Below are positions 1 to 7,574 of a stretch of DNA of 21,418 nucleotides, piece by piece. The first letter of the stretch is position 1. Each line of letters begins with the position of its first letter. Made by a program: the position numbers and the translations under genes. Source of the stretch: Candidatus Auribacterota bacterium (lineage in GTDB: Bacteria; Auribacterota; JAFGBW01); the NCBI GenBank assembly GCA_016932965.1, contig JAFGBW010000025.1, positions 1-21,418 of the forward strand, written 5' to 3'. The notes beneath the pieces were generated by a model. The model was not told the origin of the DNA, ran no database searches, and saw only the letters and a list, made by a program, of their open reading frames with translations.

Positions 1-1
1 G

Positions 2-1096
2 CAGTGGTCTAATCAGGTATCAACTTTACATTCAGCCCTGGATGATATCCTGGCCATGCAGAATGCCGGTTTTACGCTGAAAAAAGACACCCTCGATAAA
101 ATCATGGCATGGGAGCAAAAGATGCGCCGTTATGATTCAGCCCATGCCAGAATAGCTCAAATCATCCGGAACCACCGTTACTATGCGAGAAAACACTTTG
201 TTTTGCATGATTGGGAACAACGTGATGCATCGCATAAACCCGCCTTGTCTGTTCTTTCCCGTTTAACGACTTCGCAGGCTGTAGAATCGTTTGCCCGAAA
301 ACATCAGGGAGTCCCTGCCCTGAGGAAATATGTTTTGATCCGAAAACTGGAGCTGGTCGTAGAAGACAAATACATGCTGAGGCAAATGCTGGAATGGTTG
401 AATCTTCTGCTTCCTCCGAATGAAGTGGAAGCGGCCGAAAATAATCCGATGATACAACTGTGTCTGCGTGATGAGGTTTCTGTCTGCCTGCATGGAGCAG
501 AGGACACACTCCAACTTTTATTGACTTTCGCAGTCCATACTCGTGTCCGTGGACAGGGAAACCAGCGCCGATTTATGATCGAGTTCAACGAGTTGTTCAA
601 AAAAATCGCGGTTCATTTCCAGGACCAATTCGACCGGGAAAAAATCCAGGGCTTAATGGCCCTCATCGGATACCAGATCCGTAACACGTCTTCCTTCATG
701 ACCCTCACCAGCCTGAATCATTTTGTGGATTTTCTCTTTGATGTATCTACAAATATCCAGTCAAGACATCATTCACGCACTTTCACTCTTCCCCAGCTGC
801 TTTCTGCTTTGACTGCGCTCAATTCGCTGATTTTCGATCCGGATTCTTTGAATACGGAAATCATCAGTTTGCAGATGATATTGGACGGCTGCATCGACGA
901 CTTTGAAAGCATGGAGGATGTGGTGGCCGCCATGTATATCCTCTGGGAGGCTCAAAAAGGGAATGATTACATCCTGCTGGATCAAAGGGGTGTGGACGCA
1001 GCCATGTTATCTGCTCAACTGAAAACCAGAAGAGAATCAAGAGAACAGCCCCGGCCTGAACAGGTGGAACTAGATCCTACAGTTAGAGCCGCTTAA
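2..1096 (+). CDS. Unrecognised helical protein, 5' end cut by the window
   Basis: The reading frame is open from base 2, eighteen codons before the first ATG at 56, so the gene probably begins outside the window and only its 3' part (at least 364 residues) is visible. I do not recognise the family. The visible part looks soluble and almost wholly alpha-helical. It is rich in charged and aromatic residues, with no membrane segment, no signal peptide in view, no nucleotide-binding loop and no Cys/His metal site. Several leucine-rich amphipathic stretches (for example the LRQMLEWLNLLLPP region) suggest a helical-repeat or scaffold-like fold. The C-terminal 25 residues are charged and probably disordered. 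Translation ends at TAA 1094-1096 and no clear terminator follows. An internal start at 56 is possible, but no ribosome binding site precedes it. Confidence is high that it is coding and nil on function. Confidence 0.75.
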   Translation, partial: QWSNQVSTLHSALDDILAMQNAGFTLKKDTLDKIMAWEQKMRRYDSAHARIAQIIRNHRYYARKHFVLHDWEQRDASHKPALSVLSRLTTSQAVESFARKHQGVPALRKYVLIRKLELVVEDKYMLRQMLEWLNLLLPPNEVEAAENNPMIQLCLRDEVSVCLHGAEDTLQLLLTFAVHTRVRGQGNQRRFMIEFNELFKKIAVHFQDQFDREKIQGLMALIGYQIRNTSSFMTLTSLNHFVDFLFDVSTNIQSRHHSRTFTLPQLLSALTALNSLIFDPDSLNTEIISLQMILDGCIDDFESMEDVVAAMYILWEAQKGNDYILLDQRGVDAAMLSAQLKTRRESREQPRPEQVELDPTVRAA

Positions 1097-1277
1097 CAAT
1101 CTATCGAGGCGCTGAGGCGCGGGAAGGTATTGAGAATTAAGAATTGGAAATGGAGAATCCGATACTACTCCTGCAGAGAAAAAGACTCAATAACTCCCAA
1201 CTAACAACGGTCAACCAGCAACGACCAACCATTCACCATTCCAACTCATGATTCAACATTTTTTCTAATAATTTTTC
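1097..1277. repeat. Low-complexity intergenic tract (A/G-rich then C/A-rich)
   Basis: This gene-free stretch starts with a short tandem (GAGGCGCT GAGGCGCG around 1114-1129). An A/G-rich segment of degenerate 'gaattaagaattgg' words follows (about 1133-1160). A C/A-rich segment (about 1192-1258) then carries many CCAAC and CAAC words. The word CCAACTAACAAC at 1197-1208 recurs with one change at 7179-7190, so the tract probably belongs to a dispersed family. I see no open frame or stable hairpin in it. Confidence 0.5.
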
Positions 1278-1306
1278 TTGTTTTTACCATTTCTTCATTA
1301 TATAAA
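1278..1306 (+). promoter_or_regulatory. Sigma-70-type promoter for the small basic protein
   Basis: TTGTTT (1278-1283) and TATAAA (1301-1306) are separated by exactly 17 nt, matching the consensus at 4/6 and 5/6 positions. The start would fall near 1313, giving a leader of about 37 nt before the ATG at 1350. Confidence 0.5.
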
Positions 1307-1349
1307 GTCCCACTTTTACAAAGAATTTACTATATTAAAGGAATCATCC

Positions 1350-1508
1350 ATGTCTCAACACAAAAGTTTAAAAATGTCAGGCGGCGGATTGCAGAAGAAA
1401 AGGTCTGTCTTAAAACGATGGGAACGGATTGACGAATTAAGAAAACAAGGCCGTTATCAGGATGGCGCCCCGGTTCAGCACCTGCCGAAAACAAAAGCAT
1501 CAGCTTAA
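1350..1508 (+). CDS. Small basic protein of the PVC type (TIGR04137-like)
   Basis: This 52-residue, strongly basic protein begins MSQHKSL, has a central KKRSVLKRWERIDELRKQGR block and ends with HLPKTKASA. That pattern (M-S-x-H-x-S-L at the start, RSVLxRxERI in the middle, LPKTK near the end) is what I remember of the 'small basic protein' family of Chlamydiae, Verrucomicrobia, Lentisphaerae and relatives. Its function is not firmly known, and its size and charge suggest RNA or ribosome binding. I chose the ATG at 1350 because it gives the family N-terminus and follows AAAGGA (1337-1342) at 7 nt. A longer frame from a TTG at 1278 would run through the promoter and is unlikely. The last 9 nt overlap the stop end of the opposite-strand gene. 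Composition matches its neighbours. Confidence 0.75.
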   Translation: MSQHKSLKMSGGGLQKKRSVLKRWERIDELRKQGRYQDGAPVQHLPKTKASA

Positions 1509-2351
1509 CTCATTTTTTCCGATCAGATTTCTGACCAACGCATTCTGCTGAAAAAAGTGATTGATCCATTCGGATTGAATTTTCAGATAAGACGATGCTG
1601 AGACTTTGTTTTCTGTCTGCAGGATCTCGAATTCATCACAGGAGAGTCCCATCCATTCTCCCTCTTTTGAAAGATAAATGAGCATCCTTTGCTTTCCTAT
1701 TTCGCATCCATACCCTTTAGCCCCTATCCCGTTTATTTTTTTCACATGATCAGAAGGAGTGAAATGAAACGATTGATGGGTAATGGGATTATCCCATCTT
1801 ATTCTGTCCAATCCTTCGGAAGAAAAAAAAGATTCTCTCTTGGATACGGAATCAAAGATATATATGGGATTAAACAGATAAAATCCTTTCATGGGGACCT
1901 CGACCGGCTGTTCATTCAGGGACAGGGTATGAATCCGGACGATCAGCTTCTCATTGAGCCACTGCCCCGAGCAATGAAGAAGTTCCCGGGAAGAAGAGGC
2001 GGTCTTACTGCCGACTGTGAGAAAAAAATGCTCAACCCATTTGGAGGTGCCGGCGTATGCATTCAGACAAATGGTGAAAGTATAAGGCGTCCCCTGGAAC
2101 TCGCAATTCAACAGCAAATCCAGATAGAAGCTGGTTTGCTCGCCAATGGTGTATAAAGAAAATAAGGAACCAATGGCTTTTTCCCTGTTCATGATGACAA
2201 AATAACGTTCCTGAAATGCCTGATTTTGAAATGAAGACGCATTCATTTTTCCAGAGAGAGAGTCTTTTTCCCTTAAAATCTCGTATCTCAGATCCATAAC
2301 AGAAGTTCCAAGCCATGCGGAGGTAAAAAACAGAAAAAGGATTTTTTTCAT
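1500..2351 (-). CDS. Exported protein of unknown function, 283 aa
   Basis: The N-terminus MKKILFLFFTSAWLGTSVMDL has two lysines followed by a hydrophobic core of about 15 residues, so it is probably a Sec signal peptide or a single N-terminal anchor. No lipobox cysteine is obvious. The mature part looks beta-rich, with many alternating hydrophobic and aromatic residues (for example FYLDLLLNCEFQ and GFYLFNPIYIFD) and a few dispersed cysteines. I do not recognise the family, and no catalytic motif is evident. An envelope or periplasmic location is the most that can be inferred. It converges on the small basic protein and shares 9 nt with its 3' end. It is divergent from the ligase-like gene at 2516, with 164 nt between the two starts. 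Confidence 0.7.
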   Translation of the reverse strand: MKKILFLFFTSAWLGTSVMDLRYEILREKDSLSGKMNASSFQNQAFQERYFVIMNREKAIGSLFSLYTIGEQTSFYLDLLLNCEFQGTPYTFTICLNAYAGTSKWVEHFFLTVGSKTASSSRELLHCSGQWLNEKLIVRIHTLSLNEQPVEVPMKGFYLFNPIYIFDSVSKRESFFSSEGLDRIRWDNPITHQSFHFTPSDHVKKINGIGAKGYGCEIGKQRMLIYLSKEGEWMGLSCDEFEILQTENKVSASSYLKIQSEWINHFFQQNALVRNLIGKNELS

Positions 2352-2473
2352 ATCATTTCAGAAAGTGATGTGGTGAGGTTCAACCGGACCCGTCTTAATC
2401 TGGATTGATCATCGGCCAAATCTATCTTGTTTGCCAATAATAGACTATGATAAAATTTCATTTTATTTCATCA

Positions 2474-2503
2474 TTCATCTATGAAAAAACCGTATTATAT
2501 AAA
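2474..2503 (+). promoter_or_regulatory. Weak promoter candidate, near-leaderless
   Basis: TATAAA (2498-2503) lies 18 nt after a poor -35 (TTCATC, 2474-2479). The 12-nt word ATTATATAAAGT at 2494-2505 is identical to the one over the -10 at 1297-1308. A start near 2510 would leave only about 6 nt before the ATG at 2516, where no Shine-Dalgarno sequence is visible. Confidence 0.35.
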
Positions 2504-2515
2504 GTATAGAGTTAA

Positions 2516-4468
2516 ATGATATCCGGTGTACATTTCATCGCCCGCGCAAGAAAATCTTTTTCAAGGATCGCTTTTGCCTTATTGCTTTTATTCACCTTCC
2601 TGGCACCGTTAAAGTTTGGATTGCCCTACACCTACAACATCGATCAGAGCGTACCCCAGAACCTGTCTGAAGCTGTATTTTTTTCATGGCCCGCTGAATG
2701 GGGCGTGCTTCTTCTGGGCCTCATCGCTTTTTTTGTCCTTCTTTCAATCAAATGGGAAAATAAGCGTATAAGAGAATATTCTCTTCCTGACCTGATGGTG
2801 ATTTTCTGGATCTTATCTGTTTTGATCAGTTTTATTTTTCATGGAGCCGGAAAAGGGGGGTTGCAGACATCGGTTTTGTTCTGCAGTTACGGTCTGTATT
2901 ATTTTTTGATTCAATCATTGTCTTCCGGACCCAAACGGCGTTTTTTATTATTCATGACCGGAGTCGTTTCTCTTGTCATCTGCGCGGCCTATGGATTTTA
3001 CCAGCATCATGAGGGACTGGATGAAACATTGCGACGGGCCACTGAATTGAATCTGCCCGAGCTGGAGAACCCTGTTTTTCTCAGCCGGCTGAAATCAAAA
3101 AAAATATTCTCCACCTTTATCTATTCGAATTCGCTGGCTGGCTATCTGATTTTATGGATCCCGCTTGTTTTTGCTTCGGTAATCAACCGAAAAACAAGAA
3201 AATATTTTTTCCTGAGCCTTCTGACAGGAGGAGGAGTTTTTCTCTGCATTTTAACTTTGCTGATCCAAAAATTCCAGTACATCCCGGTTTATCTGCTTCA
3301 TCTGGCCCTTTTCCCGTTTTCCATATTATATCTTCTTGTCCTGACCCGTTCAAAAGGCGCCCTGATCACGCTTATTCTATCTTTATTCGCCGTTCTGTTC
3401 ATCCAGATATACAGAAAAAAAAGCCGATGGGGGTGGGGCCTCCTGTTCCTGCTGGTTTTATCGTGTCTGGTTTCCAGGCTACCCTATTTTTCGCGCTTCA
3501 TGCCTTCCATGAAAGTCAGGATCGAATACAACACCGCCACCCTCGATATGATCAGACAAGCCCCGTTATTGGGTAACGGCCCGGGTTCCTACGGAACGCA
3601 ATACATGCACTTCAAACGCCCGGGAGCGGAAGAAGTGCAGTTGGCGCATAATGATTTCTTTCAATTGTGGGCCGAATGCGGTTTTTTTTCATTTCTTTTC
3701 TTTCTTTGTCTGCATCTTTTTATTTTCAGGGATCTCATCCTGATGAATCGCGGAAGCCATGCAGGTTTTCATCACGATGCCCCATCCGAATCATCCACTG
3801 TGCAGATTTTCAATCCCTGGGCCCTTTTTTTGGCTTTCACTTGCTCTCTGATCCATCATTTTGTGGATTTCGATTTGTATGTCCCTGCGCTTGGCTATGT
3901 TCTTTTTTATTTTTTCAGCTTTGCGGCCATTCAGGCAAATGAAACAAAAAAACAGTATTTTATTTTAAAAAAAGGAACCCTATTGGGAACTCTTATCCTG
4001 GCATTAACAGCGTTGTTCTGCATGATTGCCTTATTGATCAGAGTGTCTTTGAGTTTATCCTATCATGAGATTGGAATGAGAATGATTCAAAACGGAAAAT
4101 GTGAAAAATCAATCCCCTTTATCAAAGAAGCCATCTGTCAGTATCCCTATTCGATCGCCTACCATGTCCACCTGGCTGACTGCCTGACTTATCTTGAAGA
4201 ATATCAGGAGGCAGAAAAATATTATTTAAAAGCACTGGACATATCCCCCGACCATGCAATGACCTGGTATAAATACGCTTCCTGTTTGATCCGGAAGGAC
4301 CAAAAAACAGGCTCTCCCCGTGCCAATAAAGTATTGACGGCTTTGTCTAATGCCAGTAAATACTATCCCGCCAATGAGGAAATCAGAAAGCAGCTCCGTC
4401 ACTGCCAAAACTGGTTGAAACAAAAATTCCACCCTGATTCTGCCCATGCTGAGCCAAATTCAGATTGA
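2516..4468 (+). CDS. O-antigen ligase / polymerase-like membrane protein with TPR tail
   Basis: This 650-residue protein has about a dozen hydrophobic segments (the first near 18-35, the last near 486-510) and a soluble tail. Features match the Wzy_C/WaaL ligase superfamily. SNSLAGYLILWIP stands near 204-216 and an RSKGAL motif at 278-283. The long outer loop (about 324-390) contains ATLDMIRQAPLLGNGPGSYG and ends in AHNDFFQLWAECG, where His378 matches the loop histidine important in WaaL. Residues from about 516 to 590 form tetratricopeptide repeats (CEKSIPFIKEAI..., YQEAEKYYLKALDISPDHA). Such ligases transfer undecaprenyl-linked glycans or polymerise them at the outer face of the inner membrane. 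The acceptor cannot be read from sequence, and protein glycosylation is also possible. No other polysaccharide gene is near. The start at 2516 has no ribosome binding site. The 3' end overlaps recN by 23 nt. Confidence 0.82.
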   Translation: MISGVHFIARARKSFSRIAFALLLLFTFLAPLKFGLPYTYNIDQSVPQNLSEAVFFSWPAEWGVLLLGLIAFFVLLSIKWENKRIREYSLPDLMVIFWILSVLISFIFHGAGKGGLQTSVLFCSYGLYYFLIQSLSSGPKRRFLLFMTGVVSLVICAAYGFYQHHEGLDETLRRATELNLPELENPVFLSRLKSKKIFSTFIYSNSLAGYLILWIPLVFASVINRKTRKYFFLSLLTGGGVFLCILTLLIQKFQYIPVYLLHLALFPFSILYLLVLTRSKGALITLILSLFAVLFIQIYRKKSRWGWGLLFLLVLSCLVSRLPYFSRFMPSMKVRIEYNTATLDMIRQAPLLGNGPGSYGTQYMHFKRPGAEEVQLAHNDFFQLWAECGFFSFLFFLCLHLFIFRDLILMNRGSHAGFHHDAPSESSTVQIFNPWALFLAFTCSLIHHFVDFDLYVPALGYVLFYFFSFAAIQANETKKQYFILKKGTLLGTLILALTALFCMIALLIRVSLSLSYHEIGMRMIQNGKCEKSIPFIKEAICQYPYSIAYHVHLADCLTYLEEYQEAEKYYLKALDISPDHAMTWYKYASCLIRKDQKTGSPRANKVLTALSNASKYYPANEEIRKQLRHCQNWLKQKFHPDSAHAEPNSD

Positions 4469-6107
4469 AAATATTGGAATCATCGAAAGTTTAAACCTGG
4501 ACCTGAATGCCGGATTGAACGTTTTAACCGGCGAAACAGGTGCAGGCAAATCCATCATCATTTCTTCCTTTTCCCTCATCCTGGGTGAACGGATCAAACC
4601 CCAGGAAACGATCAGAACCGGTCGTGAATACGGTAAGGTGTGCGCGCTGTTTCATTTGAATGAATCGCATCCGGCTGTATTGCATCTGGTGAATCACGGG
4701 ATTGGAGTCAGGGAAGGGGAGATCATGATCCAGAGAGAAGTCAACCTGAACGGTAAAAACAAATGCTGGATCAACGGCAGCATCGTGTCTATCGGCATGT
4801 TGAAGGAGCTCGGCGACCTCTTGGTCGACATTCACGGCGCCCATGATCATCAGAAACTTTTAACCCCATCGACCCATCTGGATTATCTGGACAGGTACGC
4901 GAAAACAGAAGGGGAGTCCAGGCTTTATTTCTCGCTTTATGAGCGGTGGATGGAGAAAAAAAATCAGCTGAATGAAATCATTAAAGACGAATCCGCTCTC
5001 AGAGACAAGCTTGAATTTTTGAAGTTTCAGATCAATGAATTGTCTTACCTGGAACAACTGGATTCTTCGGAAGAGGAAATTGAAAGGGAATTCGAAATCC
5101 TGAATAATGCAAGCCACATCAAAGAGCTTTGTGTCCGTGCCCTGGAGACCGGCTCCGATTCCGAAGGATCCCTGATCAATAATCTTAAAAAATTCAAGTC
5201 ATATGTCCGAGATCTGTCGGAAGTGGACCCGTCATTTTCGGATATCCTTGATGAGTTGGAGAGTCTTTCCATTTCTCTGGCGGAAGCATGCGCTAAAATC
5301 GGAAGTTTCAACCAGTCCATTCAACCTGATGCCGGACGGCTTCAGAAGCTGGAAGAAAGATGGATCACCATCAAAAAACATGAGAAAAAATACGGGAAGA
5401 ATCTGGAGGAGTTGAAAAAGCACTTTCACACGTTGAAGGAGCAACTGGAGCTTGTTGAAAACCCGCCAGACACGGAAACGATCCGGAACCAGATCCGCAA
5501 TCTGGAACAGGAGCTGGAAGCGGCAGGAAAGGATCTGACAGCAAAAAGAAAATCTGCGGCGGCGAAATTAAAAAAAGATATTGAAAAGGAGTTAAAAAGC
5601 CTGGGAATGGAGCATGCCAGAATCATCATTGATTTTGAATCCATATCTTTGTCTCCCAAAGGGGCGGACAAGATTGAATTCTTACTGATCACGAATCCAG
5701 GAGAAAAAGAAAAACCCCTGGTTCAGATAGCGTCGGGAGGGGAATTATGCCGTATCATGCTGGCTTTCAAGGCCATTTTCGCCAGCCTCGATGACATTCC
5801 TATTTTGATATTCGATGAAATCGATTCCAACATTGGAGGCGTGACATCGGTTGCAGCCGCAAAGAAAATGATCTCGATTGCCTCCCAAAGACAGGTCATC
5901 GTGATCACCCACCAGGCACAGATCGCATCCAGAGCCAACACACATTTTGCCGTTGTAAAAATTCAGAACAAAACCGAAACTAGAACCGTTGTCAGGGAAC
6001 TGTCTCATGAGGAAAGGATCGAGGAAATTTCCAGAATGCTGGGCGGGGTCCAGATCACAACGGTAGTCAGAAAACACGCTAAAGAAATGTTAGAACAGAA
6101 CTGTTAG
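4446..6107 (+). CDS. recN: DNA repair ATPase RecN
   Basis: RecN is an SMC-like ATPase that acts at double-strand breaks together with RecA. The 553-residue length equals the usual one. The N-terminus MLSQIQIENIGIIESLNLDL is typical. Walker A is GETGAGKS (29-36), and the family motif DIHGAHDHQKLL is at 128-139. A central coiled coil (about 165-385) is broken by a short neck. The ABC signature is IASGGELCRIML (428-439), Walker B ILIFDEID (453-460), and the H-loop ITHQAQIASRA begins at 487. The ATG lies inside the end of the ligase-like gene, in another frame and without a ribosome binding site, so translation is probably coupled. Its stop codon overlaps the Shine-Dalgarno sequence of purC. All ATPase motifs are intact. 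Confidence 0.96.
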   Translation: MLSQIQIENIGIIESLNLDLNAGLNVLTGETGAGKSIIISSFSLILGERIKPQETIRTGREYGKVCALFHLNESHPAVLHLVNHGIGVREGEIMIQREVNLNGKNKCWINGSIVSIGMLKELGDLLVDIHGAHDHQKLLTPSTHLDYLDRYAKTEGESRLYFSLYERWMEKKNQLNEIIKDESALRDKLEFLKFQINELSYLEQLDSSEEEIEREFEILNNASHIKELCVRALETGSDSEGSLINNLKKFKSYVRDLSEVDPSFSDILDELESLSISLAEACAKIGSFNQSIQPDAGRLQKLEERWITIKKHEKKYGKNLEELKKHFHTLKEQLELVENPPDTETIRNQIRNLEQELEAAGKDLTAKRKSAAAKLKKDIEKELKSLGMEHARIIIDFESISLSPKGADKIEFLLITNPGEKEKPLVQIASGGELCRIMLAFKAIFASLDDIPILIFDEIDSNIGGVTSVAAAKKMISIASQRQVIVITHQAQIASRANTHFAVVKIQNKTETRTVVRELSHEERIEEISRMLGGVQITTVVRKHAKEMLEQNC

Positions 6108-6120
6108 GAGGCACAAAATC

Positions 6121-7011
6121 ATGAACAAGGGATTATCGGATGTCATACTGGGAAATTTGAAACCGATCAAGCAAGGCAAGGTCAGAAACGTATATGATCT
6201 GAATGATTGCTTTCTCTTTGTGGCAACGGACAGGATTTCCGCCTACGATTATATTCTAGGTTCGCCGATCCCGGACAAGGGAAAAATATTAAATCAACTC
6301 TCTAAATTCTGGTTTCAGTTTTTGTCCTCCATAACTGAAACCCATTTTCTTGAGGATGATGTTTTAAAATACCCCGAATCCCTTCAGGCGTTTGAACCTC
6401 TTTTACAAGGACGCAGCATGCTGGTGAAAAAGGCGGAAGTGATACCGGTTGAATGCGTGGTACGTGGTTATATTTCCGGCTCAGCATGGCAGGAATACAA
6501 ACAATCCGGGACAATCAATGAAAGTAAAATTCCGAATGGCCTCATTGAATCGGAGAGGCTCGAAACCCCTATTTTCACGCCTGCAACCAAAGCCTCTTCA
6601 GGACATGATGAGAATATCCCTTTTGAAAAAATGGTGGAACTGATCGGAAAAGAAAAAAGCACCCTCATGCGGGAAAAAAGTCTTTCTATTTATAATGCGG
6701 CAAGAGATTATCTAGACAAAAGGGGGATCATTCTGGCTGATACCAAATTCGAATTCGGGCTGATTCAGGGAGACATTCTCCTGATCGATGAGGTGCTGAC
6801 CCCCGATTCCTCCCGTTTCTGGCCTAAATCAAAATATACTCCGGGGAAAAGCCAGGAAAGCTATGACAAGCAGTTTGTCCGTGACTACTTAAACAGAATC
6901 AAATGGGAAAAAAAACCGCCGGCACCGGCTCTCCCGGAAGAGATCATCCATAAAACTCGGGACAAGTATCTCGAAATATTTAAGATCATCACCGGAAAAG
7001 AACTGGAATAA
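6121..7011 (+). CDS. purC: Phosphoribosylaminoimidazole-succinocarboxamide synthase
   Basis: SAICAR synthetase condenses CAIR with aspartate using ATP in purine biosynthesis. At 296 residues it is the longer, yeast-like form rather than the short form of about 240 residues. Visible motifs are QGKVRNVYDL (18-27), ATDRISAYDYI (35-45), PVECVVRGYISGSAWQEYK (109-127), FTPATKASSGHDENI (152-166), DTKFEFG (207-213) and LIDEVLTPDSSRFW (221-234). These cover the nucleotide- and substrate-binding segments of the family and none is missing. AGGAGG at 6106-6111 lies 9 nt before the ATG and overlaps the recN TAG, so the gene is very likely co-transcribed with recN. No other pur gene is in the window. Confidence 0.96.
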   Translation: MNKGLSDVILGNLKPIKQGKVRNVYDLNDCFLFVATDRISAYDYILGSPIPDKGKILNQLSKFWFQFLSSITETHFLEDDVLKYPESLQAFEPLLQGRSMLVKKAEVIPVECVVRGYISGSAWQEYKQSGTINESKIPNGLIESERLETPIFTPATKASSGHDENIPFEKMVELIGKEKSTLMREKSLSIYNAARDYLDKRGIILADTKFEFGLIQGDILLIDEVLTPDSSRFWPKSKYTPGKSQESYDKQFVRDYLNRIKWEKKPPAPALPEEIIHKTRDKYLEIFKIITGKELE

Positions 7012-7053
7012 TCTTTTCTAGCAAAAACGCAAATTGAGACAGGATGGAAAATA

Positions 7054-7201
7054 GTTGTTGGTTGCGAGTTGTTGGTTTTTGGGTGTCAGTAAAACATCCT
7101 TCGTTGCTGATCGGAATGACTCAAAAAGGACTCCCGCAAGAGATCCGGAAGGGGCAGAGAGACAAATGCATCAAACCGCCAACTACCAACCATGAACCAA
7201 A
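7054..7201. repeat. Degenerate inverted-repeat element in the purC downstream gap
   Basis: A G/T-rich arm (7054-7080, repeated GTTGTTGGTT words) and a C/A-rich arm (7179-7201, CCAACTACCAACC...) are imperfect reverse complements about 100 nt apart. Between them lies 'catccttcgttgctgatcgg' (7096-7115), a word type often seen in degenerate intergenic repeats of environmental genomes. Two short frames across the region (about 60 codons on each strand) have repeat-like composition and are not genes. Confidence 0.45.
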
Positions 7202-7232
7202 GACTGATATCCATCAACCCTATTAAAAAAAC

Positions 7233-7261
7233 TTGACTTTCCCGAATGGATAACATAAAAT
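7233..7261 (+). promoter_or_regulatory. Good sigma-70-type promoter for the 65-aa zinc protein
   Basis: TTGACT (7233-7238) and TAAAAT (7256-7261) are 17 nt apart, each matching 5 of 6 consensus bases. This is among the best promoters in the window. Transcription would start near 7268, leaving an A/T-rich leader of about 48 nt that ends in the purine-rich ribosome binding site. Confidence 0.65.
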
Positions 7262-7315
7262 GCAACAAATTTTTATTTTTAAATTTCTATATCAATTTTA
7301 GAGGAGGAAGGTACA

Positions 7316-7513
7316 ATGGCTGACCTTGAAGAATTGATTAAAATCAATAAAAAGAAACGTGAAGCCGGTCTTCCTGATGTTCGGATCGTGATGCGGAACT
7401 GCCTCTGCTGCAGGAAATCTTTTGCTGCCATTGGCAGGCATGAACGCATATGCAAAGAATGCAAGTCCGGCGTGATTAAACGAGGCACAGGAATCAGGGG
7501 GGATGTCGTTTAA
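7316..7513 (+). CDS. Small Cys4 zinc-ribbon-like protein, 65 aa
   Basis: The protein has a charged, lysine-rich N-terminal helix (about 1-18, LEELIKINKKKREAG). A compact metal site follows: C29-x2-C32, then C46-x2-C49, inside NCLCCRKSFAAIGRHERICK. The pattern 'CLxCxxxFxxxGxxxRxCxxC' is what I associate with small zinc-finger proteins annotated only as hypothetical. Cys31 is an extra cysteine in the first knuckle. A basic, glycine-rich tail (VIKRGTGIRGDVV) closes the protein. DNA or RNA binding is plausible but not shown. AGGAGG at 7302-7307 lies 8 nt before the ATG, and a strong promoter precedes it, so high expression is likely. The gene stands alone between purC and the convergent kinase gene. 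I cannot give it a name. Confidence 0.78.
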   Translation: MADLEELIKINKKKREAGLPDVRIVMRNCLCCRKSFAAIGRHERICKECKSGVIKRGTGIRGDVV

Positions 7514-7522
7514 TTGCATCGA

Positions 7523-7574
7523 TTCCGGTTTTACCGGAACGACGATGATCATCCTTTCACGGCGCGAAGCCGTG
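7523..7574. terminator. Two hairpins between convergent genes, possible bidirectional terminator
   Basis: TTCCGGT (7523-7529) pairs perfectly with ACCGGAA (7533-7539) across a TTT loop. CACGGC (7558-7563) pairs with GCCGTG (7569-7574) across a GCGAA loop. The second hairpin lies in the last codons of the kinase gene. Neither has a run of T after it on either strand, so intrinsic termination is uncertain, but the place between two converging genes suits it. Confidence 0.4.

Noticed and set aside
1278-1349. N-terminal extension of the small basic protein from a TTG start
   Set aside because: The stretch contains the promoter and A/T-rich leader, and the family N-terminus begins at 1350.
1689-2156. 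155-codon plus-strand frame inside the exported-protein gene
   Set aside because: It is antisense to a longer frame that has a signal peptide and gene-like composition; no ribosome binding site or family match.
7044-7268. Two overlapping frames of about 60 codons on opposite strands
   Set aside because: Both run through the G/T- and C/A-rich repeat arms, lack ribosome binding sites and have low-complexity translations.
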